Assembly: GCA_036936605.1 (NCBI GenBank)
Contig: JAUPFV010000003.1
Span: 145,794,997-145,858,996 of the forward strand
Reading direction: 5' to 3'
Origin: Limnanthes douglasii subsp. nivea
Lineage: Eukaryota > Streptophyta > Magnoliopsida > Brassicales > Limnanthaceae
Length of the DNA: 64,000 nucleotides
The position numbers and the translations under genes are program-made. Numbering within the stretch: position 1 is the stretch's first letter; every line of letters begins with the position of its first letter. Shown in pieces: positions 24,320 to 37,904 of this stretch. The notes below the pieces were generated by a model. The model saw only the letters and a program-made list of their open reading frames with translations, was not told where the DNA came from and did not search any database.

Positions 24320-25400
24320 GGTTTGGATTTTGACTAACCGCGGCTTTCTCCTGTCATCTTTTCCACTGTTATCTTCATATGATGCTTGCGTGCGTCACTC
24401 ACTACTCACTCCAAGGAACCATCAATGGATCAAATGCCGACCAGACCACAAATTTCTACCATCATAAATAATCAAAAATCAAACTTCTCTTTCCACAATT
24501 TGTAGTAATACTTTGTCTTTTCATTTTATTTTTCCGTTGAAATCACGATTCGTTGTTTTAAGTTTATGGTGTTTTGATTTTTGATGTTATTATTATTTTA
24601 ATATTTGGAAAAAATGAGATGTTTTAGTTTCACGTTAATTGATTATATATATAGTTCTAGAATAAAGTAGATATGTTATCTTGTTTTTTTTTGTCTCCAT
24701 GAAATAAAATGAGCTTATATAAAGTTTTGATTATAAATTTTATGAAAATTCATGAACAATTTTGTTTGGATTAAATATCATATTTATATCTTTTAACTTC
24801 GTTATTAAAACTTATTAGGTTTTAGACCATAATAGTTATTAAGTTAATATAATACAATAATTTAAATAATAGCTAGTAGTAGCATTCTTCGTCATTATAC
24901 ATATTTATTTAATTAATATCTAAATAATATAATTCATAATCTTTTTATGTTATAATATGCATGTCTAAAATATTTATTAGCATTTTTGTTATTGGATTGT
25001 ATTTATAATAGCTCGCATAATATGAAATAAATATTTTAAAATCTATAATTTGAATCAACATAAATACGAAACATAGTCTATGAATTGCGTTGTCTTATCA
25101 TATTAAATATCAATTAACAAATGATTGAAAAAAAAATGAGTCATATTATCTGTAGTCGTGCGTGAATTAAGCATATTGCTTAAGCATATCTAAAATAAAC
25201 TTTGGCATCTCATGGTATGTAGCATTGAAATCAGATAAATATGTAACCACCTAACATGTCATTTACCAAAACTTAACTGAATTGAGATCATTGTACTAAA
25301 TTTGAAATTTTGAAAATGAAGAGCATGACTAACATTGTATTGTATAACCAAAAAAATCTTATAAATCGAAATGACAATACAAAATGAAACGGCACTGTAA
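24320..25400. other. AT-rich intergenic region upstream of PA200
   Basis: About the first 150 bp are the PA200 upstream region. Beyond 24500 the sequence is very AT-rich and I recognise no gene or RNA; the 3' LTR of the decayed copia to the right may lie within 24700-25400 but was not delimited. Confidence 0.4.
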
Positions 25401-28260
25401 CTAATACAAAAGTCGTAAGAAAACATAGCTCAAACTGAGTTTATTTATACTCTAAGTTAAAGATACTCATTCAGACGTTAAAATTGTGACATGTCTTGGA
25501 TGGTAGTGTCTTAATGAACGGAACTGCAATTATAGAGTTGGTGTTAATATGCTCAGTATGATTTGATCATTCTTAACTATTATTTGTATCGATAAGAACT
25601 TAATGTATATATGCTTATACTGATGATATTGCTCGACATCATGACGATTGAACTGTTATCACAGTAAAACAATAAATAATCTTTAAATTCATTTGAATGT
25701 ACATGGTCCTGTGACAAAGTTTTTTAACCATAATGCATTCTTCGATCTTTAAAATATGTTATATTCCATGGTGGATGATATGACAATAGTGGGTTTCTTA
25801 CTATTGTATGAAATTGCACCTCTAACGAAAAATGAATATGTATATAATTGTGGACCTTCTTGTGTTTATGTAACTGCAAAATAAGAATCAGAAATAGATC
25901 ATGATCTCTAACCTATCTGATCCTATGTGTGTCAGCCTCTAGTGTTTGTTTTTTTTCAAGTACTAGAGGGTTATCTTTACTATTTTATAATGGTAAACAA
26001 TATGGTTGTTAAAGTACTTACCTATAATCATACACTACATTAATTAAATTTATGATTCTATCTTGGAGCACTGATTCAGCAATAACTTATCACATTTAAT
26101 TATAAGGGTATCTTTAGGTTTGTTGTTTTCCATGTTATAATGTGCTAGCATGTTTTTATTATGTGTCTTTTATGATAGACCTATGATCCCCACGAGGACA
26201 ATCTCTAATAATATGGATCATTAATACGAAAGACGTTTTACCAAGACTTTTCATTTCAAAATTATCTTATATAAAAACCTTGGTAGCATCTAATATGTCT
26301 AAAATATTAGTAGTATAGAGTATGACATCAACGTATTACATTAGATAAATAATTTTACTCTCATCGAACTTGTGATAAACATATTTTTTTTATATAGTAG
26401 TCTCAAATCCAAATGAAATAATAACTTCTGCTCATTTATGGTACCAGTGACGAGATATCTGATTTAGTTCATTGATAGATCTCATTACTTTATACACCAT
26501 TGATTTTGGATCATCAAAAAAATTTGTGAGGTTGCGTCATGTGATTGTTTCATCAATTTACATATTGATAATATATATATATATTAACATATATACGATG
26601 AAGCTCTAAATTAAAAAGTGCAACTCAAACCATAATTATCCTACATGAATCATTAATGAAAATGAATAAAATTATTATAAGAGTCAATACACTCATGTTA
26701 CATTTGGCTACAAGTTGAGCTTTCCAGCTCACACTTGGTTTTAAATATCTATTTATAACTAATTAATTTTTCTGATTTCATACTTAATTGTCTTGTGTAT
26801 AATTATGTTCACCATTCATTACTTTATCCAATATATAACTTTAGAACTCTCCATTGCATCTTGAAAGTTGAGTGACCCGTCTTTTAAGATCTAAGAAGAT
26901 TTCTCACACTTTTTTAGAAATGCAACAAAATTTGAAAACCTAAAATTTATTCTTTTTCTAATGAATTAATATAATATAGGTTCATTCGGTTGCATGGGCT
27001 CTTGAGTTTGTTGAGTATGATCACCATGAAAAATGTCAACAATTTCTTATTAAGCATAAAGTAAAATATATGTCTAATGTTCTAAACTCTCTAACATGCT
27101 AGATATTTACTGGCAAACTAATTGTAATTGGTATATCAATATCAATGATTGAACAAATTGTATCAAATTCATTATTAAATATTATGTTGTTATTTCAACC
27201 ATTCCTCCCAAACTATAAATCCTAAAAAAACTATATAGTTCCAGACTTACATTTTGTATGCTTACTCGTAGAGTAGAACTTGTAACCTCGTGAGTGGTCT
27301 GAATAACTTATGAAGGGACAAATTATAGTTTAGATTATAGCTTATGTTCGCTTGGCTGATAAAGCTTTACTTCAACTGGGCATCCGAAATGCATAACTTC
27401 TTTAAATTAGTTTTTTTCAATAAACAACTCATACGGTGTTTTAACTATTGTTTTAGTAGGTACTTTGTTAAAAATTATATTGCACTACTAATTATTTCAT
27501 GTAATATAAAATTCCATTGCTCAAATACTTCATTATTATGCTGGAACGTAATATGATGCATCGAGGGAAAATCTGATGCTCCTCGATGTAGAGACAAAAG
27601 ATACATGAATGTTTTTCACTAAACAAAAGATATGTTTTTCACCATAATGACCATAATATTTGACCATAATGTGCATATCTTGAATAGTCATCTATTAATG
27701 AAATGAAGTATATTTGGTAATTCAATAAACATGTAAGTAATGGATCGAATCTGTCTATATGAAGTATTTATAAGATATTTGTTGTATGATAAGCATCACA
27801 TTTTTTATGTTTAGTCAATTTTTATTTTGATACGCCTAACATATTTTTCAAAATAGGTGTAATCAAAAGGATTTAAAATACCATAAATAATAAATGTGTC
27901 ACTTATTATTTGACCCAAAATCTTATGCCAAAGGTAGGTAAGTTTTTAATATTTAATTTGTGTGAATCATTAATGGAAATATGATAATTGGCAACATTGT
28001 GGAACATGTATAAATTAAGATTATTATAAAAAACATATGTTCCCGCAAAAATATTGTTATACAAAATTATTTGCTGCAAAAGTACAATTACAAGTACACT
28101 TATCAGAATATAACACATTTCTAGTAGTAAAAACCAAATTAGAACTTCAAATGACCTCTAAACAACATAAAGACCCCTCAGCCGCAAATATTGAAACCTC
28201 CACATCACTAGACTGTTGTTTCAAAGTGTATAATGTAAGAAGACACAAACATTAGTTAAG
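25400..28260 (-). pseudogene. Decayed Ty1/copia pol (RNase H, RT, integrase remnants, gag-pre-integrase)
   Basis: On the minus strand three-frame reading gives copia motifs in the expected order. RNase H lies at about 25900-25450 (SKKPTIVISSTMEYN, KNALWLKNFVTG). RT lies at about 26500-26180 (ISRHWYHK, SFGFETTI, KIIYLM*YVDVILYT where the catalytic YVDD has become YVDV, and NFEMKSLGKTSFVL). A gag-pre-integrase region lies at about 28118-27906 (VANYHISINDSHKLNIKNLPT). Stops and frameshifts are frequent, so the copy is dead. Its part right of about 27190 is shared with a second copy at 40010-42000. Confidence 0.75.
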
Positions 28261-31200
28261 ACTATTGTATCAAGCTACTATGCTTTAAAATTTTAATTTA
28301 CCACATAATTAAATGTACTTTCTTAGTCATATATGCTTTATATGCCTTATAAGTTTTCATAATGTAAGATGGGCTCTTTTAGTGAAAATAAAACTTAACT
28401 TTACTTGTATTTGGCGCGAGTCATTATCATGAGAGATAAAACTATAATATTTATGTAATGCAATTGTACAAGATTTCTTGTTACGTTGGTTCTTCTAACC
28501 ATTTTGAGGTGCAGTAATCGTGTTAGCATATTTTCTCCTCTACGTATATTATTTTATTTTTATGCACAATGTTGAAAATGGGGTTATTGGTACTATATTT
28601 CATTACCTGACAATCGTAGAATCGTCTAAAAATATTCAATCTCGGGGGAAGAAACATTAATATGTAAACCGCAATAACTGGCTATGAAAGATCGATATTG
28701 GGTATCTTTAGCTTGTTATGTAGAGAGGTTATCTACATGATATGCTTTCCAACTTTTTTCCCTTTGCCCTTTATGGTGGACATTTTTCGTATCAGACCCT
28801 TTAATTTCAACATGTGGAAGCTTAACAAAACTATTCCGAATGTCGGTTAACACTAGCATATTAAACCTTAGCAAATAATGAACTTAATAGAATATGTGGG
28901 ACTTTCGTATGCAATACAAATAGACTAATCCGGTTATAACAATCATACCTCTCAGAACATATTTTTTCTTCATTAGTGATTTTATTAAGTAAAAATTATG
29001 GGCTTTTCTTCTGTAATATAATGATCCACGTCATTGAGTGCCAACATGAGTATGGCTTCACACTTATACTCCTTATTTTTCTCTTTATCATAAAAATAAC
29101 ACTAAAGTGTTACTTAGTTTGTTATGTAAAAGTTAATAATGAAAAGATAAACAAAATAAAGTAGTAAAGTAACGAAACAAATTTTGTTAATAAATAAAAA
29201 CGTATGGCGCAATCAATAAATATGAACAAATAATTATTTAAATGTATGGTCAAATTGAATAATTTTTTGATTGAATACTTGATTAAATAAATAAATAAAT
29301 ATTATTTTAAATTACTTTTGTTATGGATTTAAATACATAAGCAATACATTATTTTCCACATCAGTGCTAATTTGAAAGTCATGTTTGTTTTATTTCTAAT
29401 TTGAAATGCTAAAATAATATTGATTTTCCCAAAACAAAATCAGTTTTGAAGTATAACAACAAATATTATAATGTAATTCCAAAAGATAAAATTTGAAGTA
29501 ACAAGATAAATTATAATTCAAAGTTACTTATTTATTTTGAATTCTACCATACAAGTTTCAATTTAAAACCATGAGAGAATATAAAAAAATATAAATATTT
29601 GGTCATAATGTACATAAAATAATTGTGGGTTAAAAAAGTAAAGTATATACAAATTATAAACTAAGTAACAAAAAATTGATTTACAAAATTAAATAATTAT
29701 ATCAAAAATAAAAATGAACATATATTTTATTTTGTAAGCATTCAAACTGCATTAGTTATTTAAGATACATAAAGTGGTATTGTTAATTGTAAATTTCAAA
29801 TAGATTGTAAATTCATTCTTCAATCCCTAAGTGAAGTATAAAATATATATTGCCTTAGATAAACTAAACCTATCAAAGAATCTTTCACATATTAGGTGAA
29901 TTTATCTTTTGACTAATGTGTCGCGGTTCTGATTATAAAAATTATGAATTCTCAAATGATCCACGAGTAGCAAAACGTTAGGAAATAATTATTGAAATAT
30001 GAAAAAGTCTATAGGTTTTTTGATAGGATGAATAACTAAATAAAATGTTTTAAATTAAAGTCATAAACTTTATAAAAATAAAAATAAACACTTTTTTTCT
30101 TACGACTAGAACTATAAAAAAAACTTATGTTATTAGGTTTGTTGATTGAAAACCACATTTATTTCAATTTTGGAGTTTTGAATTATATTTATCTCCCTTC
30201 ATATATTTGAGCTTCATGGTGGATATTTCATATTATGAAGACTATTAAAAATGTCATGTTGTGATGAAATATGACACAACAATTCTACGGTATAAGAGAA
30301 TATTTTTCAACATGATTCACATGTGGACATTTCATATGTTCATTATCACGAAATGTATTAGTGACCCATATATGTTGTAAAAGTAATATATACTCGCGAG
30401 TCATACATAAATAGAGTTTGGATGTTCATGTCAATGATTGTGGTTATGTGCATAAATCAGTATAAAAGAATATTATACATATATTTTTCTGAGTATGAGT
30501 AAACCGACATATGATTTTGTTGTTACATTTATACGATGTATATTCATGCATAACAGTACAATAGTGTTGAATGACTTTAGCTAAGTATGCCACAAATAAT
30601 TCAAATCATCCCAAATAGAGGTTTGATTATTTTCAAATATGTTCGTGAACTAACATTATTTTCTTTAAAGATTTGTTTTTCAAAAGTAATGTAAAATGCG
30701 ATGGACAAATTTTTACGATAATTATTGTGACAAGCCAGCTCATATGAATACATGTTCATACATGACATCACTCCATATATCCCAAAGTCTACGTGTTCAA
30801 TGATTTTAATTCAACATCTCTTCATCCCGAAGATCATACATTCACGAAACTAAATGCATCCTCAAATACATAGAGTTGGGTAACATAAATGTACATCATT
30901 GAATCATCGAAACATATATAGTAATTTTTATGTTTGTATTAATAATATAATTCTATACATTTAAACATATAATCTAGTTGTACTAATAAAACTAAACTAT
31001 ATAAGGTAATATGAAGTGGCGTGGGGTAAAAATTAAGATAAAAGATGGTATATATATATATAATGAATACAAAATTTATACCAAAAAATTTGTTTTATGT
31101 AAAATTGTAGGATGACTTTTTGGACAGGTTTTATGAGTACTATTTGGGGGACTATGTTCCGCGTTATGATATACAAAAACAAAAACCTGAAACCCGAAAC

Positions 31201-34155
31201 ATGGTAAAAAACAAAATCACAACTGTTTCACTCTTTTTTTGAAAATTCGTCCAAATGAACCGGTTCAATTCGAATAGTATGGTTTTAAAGTATTAATGAG
31301 ATAATATGGTCAAAAAATATAAATGAGATGTAGAGGTTATTATAAATATCGTTTATGGATATTAAAAATAATTTATTTAAATATATTTGGATTATCATAT
31401 AACAATATAAATATATTAACGTATCATGTAAATGTTTTTATTTTTCTACACCTATTGTGTTTCTAAGTTTTATAAACTTCATAATTTGTAATTTATATAA
31501 ATTTAAATAGTATTCATTTTCTGTTAAAATTAGTTTTAACTCTTTTATTAAACTAGTTAAATAAAACTAAATATATAAATGAGAATAATATCAAAGAATT
31601 ATATTTAAAATATTTTTAAATTTTGATGTTTTATTTTATGCATGATTAAAAATTAATCTTCTAAAAGTACAAAAACAACTTCAATCATATTTATTCATAA
31701 ATTAAAATTAAAAAATATATTATCAAAAATTTAAAAATATTGAAAAAACAAATCAACTCAGCACAACACAAACTTCTATATTTTTGTAAATATTTTATAG
31801 CTCAAATTGTTTTTATATACTAATATTTATAACTTAAGTTGAAATAAATAATACAATCAATAGTTGGAAACTAATAAAAAAATATATGTTAAAATAATTA
31901 AAATGGATATAAAGGACTATAAAATTTTCCTAAATTTGTGTTTTTCATTTTTTATTGATATATGTAAAATTATTCTAAAATAAGAATATTCATTCATACA
32001 TACATAAAATATTTAAGTTATCATAAAATACAATATAATCAATAAAATGTAATCATTAATTTTATAGTTAGTTATTTGACTCGTATATAATAATATAATA
32101 GTATCATAAATTATATCACATAATATTACTTGATTTTAATATATACAATTAAAGATAATACTATTATCTGACATTTAAATTATTAGCTTTATGAACTCAA
32201 TATCGGTTATGGTTTTTCGAAAACTCAACCACTATGTAAAACAATTTAAAAATAAAAGATATAAATATAACACGAAAAATAATTTTTATTTTATATATTT
32301 ATATCCTTTTAACCTCTAACGTTATAAATAGACTATGATATGATTGTATCATTTTTATGGGTTAAGATATTTTTTTATATATAATTTTCAATATATTTTT
32401 ACAATTTAGATTAATTGAATATATAAATATATTTTTTAGTTTGCACATCATAGATTTTGGATTATCAATTTTTTTTATTTAAATTCATTGTGATGGTACT
32501 AAGATTTTTTAACCAAAATCATTGAACTAGAACAATCACATAACTTTGGTAAGATAAAACTTTATAAGAATTAGAGAGAATAATAATATAGAATAATTGT
32601 GAAATTATATTCTGAATAGTATAAATATGATATATTGTATTCAACTATAGCAGTAAGTTCTGTTTTGAAAATATATAGATCAACGTGAAAGATCAATATT
32701 TTAACTATTTAGAAAATTTAAGTTTAACATATTGTTTTCTTATATTTATGAGAAGATATATTTTACATACTTGAATTTATTATAGAATAATATAGACTCA
32801 AGATGTTTATTAATCTTACCATTTTTTAACTAAGGATCATCTATTTTACATATTTGTACCTTATCGATAGTATTTTAGTCCTTGCAAAATGAAGTAAGGG
32901 ATATAAATCTAAGTATACCAATCTTTTATAGACAAATTGCCGCTTCAGTCCTTTATAGACAAATTTTCGCTTTGAGATTAGATAACTTGACCCACCTTGC
33001 TAGCTTAGGTATTTGTAAGCCTTTTCTAAACAAATCAAAGTTTAATTGATGTTTCTACCGTACAACTGAAACTTTGTATTTATGGTTACTTCATGTTTGT
33101 GACCGAATTGTTGGGTTTGGTATAGTTAGATTATAAATTCTTTGAATCTCTTAGGGTTTTGACATTCACGTTATCTTTGAACATTTGGTTTGAGCTAATA
33201 TCCACGTGCTATTGTATTTGCCTTTTGTTAATGTCAATTACTCATATACAAACTATCATTCCTCGAGAAAGCTCAGTTTAATACTGATTTTACTCCTCGT
33301 TTTATCAAACAAACATTAATCGGCTGATACCTCCATTGAGAATAAAAAACTTTATTTACACGAACAATAGAGTACATGAGCAAATAGTATGATGCTAAAG
33401 TAACTGTTACACTTTTTTTAAGTAATTGTTTTGTTTATTTGATGGATGTTAGTAGCCTTTTAGTAATTTTTAGTGAAAATAAAGAAAAACTATTAGTGAA
33501 AAAATAAAATAAAAAAATAAAAAGAACCAACCTATTATTTTATATTATGTTGAACTTATGAAATAAATTTGGGTAGATTTTAAGCCCTTAAAAATAAAGA
33601 ATAAACAGTTGAAAATGGGTTATTCAAAAAGGTGATAATTGTGCATATGGAAAAAATATATGTGAGGTGTTAGTGGTAGCTAACACACTAAAATCTTGTC
33701 ACACGACCTCTTTCATAAAGTTATACATTAGGCTTCTCTCATTATATATGTATATGTATATGTATTTCCACTATATATATATATATATCAAAATTTTATA
33801 TTTATTTCTCTCATTTCCCCTTCACATATTTATCATTGTTTATATTTTTATTAACTTTGATCTTTCGTTGCCAATCTTTGTTTTCCTTATTTTCAGTCAT
33901 AGTAAAAGGCATGAACCCAAGTATTTGAGGATTCTCGTTCTAAGAAAAAGAGGTTGATCTGTAAGTAATCAATTGCCAAATTTAAACATCTTTACATGAT
34001 ATTATTTGTTGTTGTGACACCATAATCTTGACCTTGCATCGGATGTTGTTATTCCAACATAACAAAAGAAAAAAAATCCTCTTAATTAACATGAATAAGA
34101 AGATAATGAGTAAAAAAATTATAAAAGTTATTATTATCCTACTGAAGATCAGTTG
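27190..34155 (+). repeat. Large direct repeat, copy A (about 7 kb)
   Basis: The stretch aligns colinearly with 40010-51935 once the copia insertion at 42951-47889 is removed. Examples are TGTATGCTTACTC and AGTGGTCT at 27258 and 40080, GTTATTAGGTTTG at 30130 and 47926, GGTGTTAGTGGTAGCTAACA at 33667 and 51346, and TCCTACTGAAGATCA at 34137 and 51910. Identity is roughly 80% by eye. The left 1-1.7 kb is decayed copia; the rest is AT-rich DNA in which I recognise no gene. Confidence 0.85.
33750..33789. repeat. (TA)-rich microsatellite
   Basis: Short ATGTATATGTATATG and TATATATATATATATA runs; the corresponding position in copy B lacks the long run. Confidence 0.7.
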
Positions 34156-34159
34156 TACC

Positions 34160-34568
34160 TGGTGAGGTTTATTTTCGCGTGAGGGTAATTTTGTCCAGAG
34201 TTTTGTGGTATTTTGAAGGTGTTTAATGTTTGGATAGAGTGTAGAGGGAGAATTGAGTTGCCTGGTTATATTTAATTTTCATTACCCTCGTTTAATGTAA
34301 GTGGTTGGGTATTTATACCCTTATCTTTGGGCCACATGGGCTTTCGGGTTGTGTTAATGGATTCGGGTCGAGTGAAAGACCCATTAGTTTTAAGTAAGCA
34401 AGTAATTAGCTTAGTCATGAAGTGATTAAGTTTTTAATACTTTAGTTTTGTTCTGTCAGTTCAGTAAGTGGAGGTTTTCCGAACTGCCCCTGTCCGGTTA
34501 GGTGGATGTTGTCCGAATTGCCCCTGTCCGGTTCCCATAAAGAGTGGTGATAAAATCTGGACTCATCA
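34160..34568 (-). repeat. 3' LTR of the Tat-type fragment
   Basis: 409 bp with TGATGAGTCC... at its minus-strand start and ...CCTCACCA at its end, the same ends as the 502-bp LTR at 4924-5425. A purine run (AAAAAAGAGG, minus strand) precedes it, as expected of a polypurine tract. Confidence 0.8.
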
Positions 34569-34887
34569 GTAACCTCTTTTTTAGGTGGTGTTCAAAGGTC
34601 TTTGGTAAGACCTAAAAAATAGCTTGTATCCGGATAGATTTTCGAACTGTGTAAGGGCTTTATCCGGACTGAAAAAGTTCTCAGAAACTAAACGGTTTTT
34701 TGCCAAAGATTGTGAGACACATGTCCTTCTCTGATTTGCCACACCAGCCGCTTTTTCCCTATAATAGCGCTCCCACTTACTCCAAAAAGCAACCTCTTTA
34801 TTTAAAGAGGATGACATCAGCGTCGTTTTTAATCATTGCAACCCTTTCGAATTCTCCTAGGTATCGAAGCATCTTCTGTACCTTTAC

Positions 34888-34894
34888 TATAAAT
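34888..34894 (+). promoter_or_regulatory. TATA-like box upstream of the antisense ORF
   Basis: TATAAAT in CTTTACTATAAATTAG lies about 215 bp before the first open part of the antisense ORF, inside the element but outside the LTR. It is followed by a pyrimidine-rich stretch (TTTTTCTACTG, TCTTCATCATCC) that looks like a plant leader. It is only a motif match. Confidence 0.35.
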
Positions 34895-35102
34895 TAGTCC
34901 TTTTTCTACTGTTTTACCATCTTCATCATCCTTGCTCTGTTAAACTTCAAAGTTTTCTCTCTAAAAAACAAACACTTTCTTTTGTTGTGAGTTTATTTTC
35001 ACAGCAAGAAACGCTTTAATAAAAGGTGGGTGGCTTAATTTGTCGGAGTTAGAAAAAGCTCAAAAGGTTGAATGAGAAAGGCGCCTTGCTGCAGGCCTCT
35101 CT

Positions 35103-37904
35103 GTGTCCCCTGTCGACAAATCGAAAACCCCAAGTTCAGAGCCTGATCGGGGATCTTCTTCAACTAGGAGTGTCAAACCTAGGAGGTTGTTCCAACCCAA
35201 CCTTTCACCAATTGTTTCGGGCTCATCGGTTCACGAATCAAAGCCTACTATTGAACCAGGACAGACAGTCACCAGTTTTAAGAGACCATCCCCCTTCGTT
35301 GCCATGGGATCAGATGCTGACACCTCTCCAGAGAAGTTAGTAGATCGGAGAAGAGGTCGCTTGGTGAAAGGGCAAGCTGCAAAAGCTACACCTTCCAAAT
35401 CAGGGGCTAAAAATAGCAACATTGGGTCAGAAGCACCCATTAAGATTCCTAAAGACAAGCTGACCGGCCCGGAGGCATCTAGTTCAAGTCTCCGAAAAGA
35501 AACAACTGCATCTGAGCCCCAACCGGAATCCAGACTACAAGAAGTCAGTGACGCCCAACAATCCGGAGGGCCTGCTGAGCCAACCTCTAGCTCCCCTCAC
35601 CCAAAAACAGCTGATAACCCTTGCATGATAATGAAATAAATTATGGAGGATTCTATTGAAGAAGCTCCCTTTGAGTCCGAAGTCTCCGGTCAAACAAGTG
35701 AGGTTGTTGCTGCCAAGAAGGACAAAGACAAGGAGAAACTATGCTTAAGGCATCCAGATTTGCCGGAGTGTCTTGTGGGAAAAGTGGGACCTTGTTTCCA
35801 CAAGGTAAGTGTCAAATACCTGCTAGCTTTGCAAAAACTTAATTATGCTTTCATCCACACAACCGAACTGGGTCGGATGCGAACAAAATGGTGGATCCCA
35901 GAGAATGTCAAAATAAGGATTCCGGTGGATCCGGATACACCGATGGACTGCAAGCTCAGTGAAATAGTTTTCTTCACTGAGCTCTTCAACTGGGGACTAA
36001 GGTTTCCCCTAGACCCAGAGATAGTCAAATACTTTCACCTCATCAAACTCTGTCCAAGCCAATTGAGCCCCAATGCATGGTACACTCTTATGGCCTGTAT
36101 TATGGCCTTCAGGCTCTCCGGAATTCCTCTTCCAATGGATCAGTTTGCAGCTGTGTAGTCTCTACAGAAACTACCATATTCCCTTCTATCACTTCAACAT
36201 GAGTGATAATTACAAAGTAGTGGACGACCGACTTGAGTCGAAAAGGAATTGGAAAACTCAATTCTTGTTTGTTAGTGGCGCCTGGGAGAATGGGAGGAAG
36301 ATTAAAACCGGTGTCAACCCGAGTCTGCTTACTAGCAGATGGCGAAGCGATGGTAAGAATCTTAACTCACATTTCCATTTTTATTTATCACAAAAGTGTT
36401 GTCTAAGGACTTCAGTGACTACTTGAAGGCTTGGCAGACCACTTACACCAAGCTAAATGCTTGGGCTGCTGAGAAGTGGGGGAATCGCTTCCATAATGCC
36501 TTTACCGGAGGCAATCTAACAAGGTCCTACCTTTGGAATACAACTGGCCGGAGGGACTTGTCCTGGGAGGAGCTGACCACCCCACCCCCTCCGGAAGTAA
36601 CCCTCATGAGAACAGATGCATCGGATGGGTCGTTGTATCTGCCTGGTAGAGCCAAAGCCCCAAGCAAGATGAAGGGCAAGAAAGGTAAAGGCAAGCAGAG
36701 TACGGTTGAAGCCAATCCCACCGAAGGGGAGGAAGCTGCCCCAACAAACCAAGAGGGGCCAGATCAATGACAGATTGATGTTGCTCTTCTACAAGTAGTG
36801 GAGCATGAAAGTACTAGGGAAGTGGTAGGATCTCTAAAATCCTCAAAGGCTCCCAAGAAAAATAGGAAACGAGGAGCAGAAGGCAAAGACAGGGAGGCGA
36901 AAAAGAAGAAAACCTCCAAGGGTGATGAAATTTCCCTCCGGCCTCCGGAGCCTCTTCCTTCGGTTGATCCTACTGACCCCACTCAAGCAGAAGGCATCCT
37001 CCGGGACTTTCAAACTGGAGGAGGTGCAGGAGGGGATATCAGCATTGATGGTGTTGATATTAGTGGTCTTGAAGAGATCGGTCTTTACTTTGAAAACCTC
37101 CCTAAAGATGACTTTGCTGGACCTTACCTCCCCCCAATCGTTACCTTCAATGGTAAGTCTTTCTCTGTCTCAAGTGAAAGAGATGTCCCCATTCACTCTA
37201 TATTAAGTAATATTCAACCAGTTATTAATTTGGAGAAGCAAGTACGAGGTCAGTCAACCATCATTAATGCCCTTAATTCTAAAAAAGAGAAATTGTCTGG
37301 CGACCTCCTCACTGCCAATCAAAATGCTGATGTTTTGAAGAGGGAAAATGAGGATTTGAAGAAGAACCAAGAGGATTGGGCCACAAAGGTAGCCACTTTG
37401 GAAGATGCCATCAAAGAACTTTGAACAAAGCAATCTGGGTTGGAGAGAGATCTCTCTTCTTCCAGAGAAGAGGTGAAGGCTAGGGACAGGGTCATTCATA
37501 CTTTAACCAATGACAAGATCTCGCTCGAGGACTCGATGTCCAAGGTTGCACAAGAAAAAACTGATTTGCTAAGGGAGCAAGAGGCAAAAATCCAAGCTAG
37601 GATTGATGCTTATACCATCCAAGAAATAGACACTCAAGAAGAAAAGTTTGCCAAAGTGAAGTCGGACATGGTCTTGCTCTTTCATGAGAAATTTCCGAAG
37701 AGGAATCTGGGAGACTTATGGACTTTTGTAGAGTATGAAGACCTCCCCTTCCACACGATGGCTGATGGTGACAAGCATGACTACTCCAGTGCAGACTCAA
37801 CCGATGAAGAAGAGAACACCAGGGAGAGTCCGGATGAGGAAAATGACGACCTCAAGAATAAGAAAACTAGTGAGGCTGAGCCATCTAAGAAAGCTCAACG
37901 TTGA
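35103..37904 (+). pseudogene. Extra ORF antisense to pol (putative gypsy-type transposon protein)
   Basis: About 930 codons lie mostly in one plus-strand frame. It has a Ser/Pro-rich N-terminus, then a globular domain (about 35740-36150) with CLRHPDLPECLVGKVG, KWWIPENVKIRIP and LSPNAWYTLMACIMAFRLSG, the pattern of the plant 'putative gypsy type transposon' family (PF04195). Next come a Lys-rich nuclear-localisation-like region (KKNRKRGAEGKDREAKKKK), a long coiled coil (37210-37640) and an acidic tail. The frame is broken by TAA at 35637-35639 and TGA at 36768-36770 and 37422-37424. From about 36155 to 36352 the homologous reading is one frame off; a GT...AG stretch at 36353-36396 would bring it back into frame if spliced. 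No in-frame ATG precedes the first domain closely, so the true start is unclear. Function is unknown in the family. Few lesions over 2.8 kb suggest recent coding constraint (inference). Confidence 0.75.

Noticed and set aside
28976..29164. 62-codon frame in copy A
   Set aside because: Not open in copy B and of purely AT-rich composition.
33667..33957. 96-codon frame on the plus strand at the end of copy A
   Set aside because: The matching part of copy B has different frames and the reading is a run of AT-rich codons (Tyr/Ile/Phe); no sign of coding.
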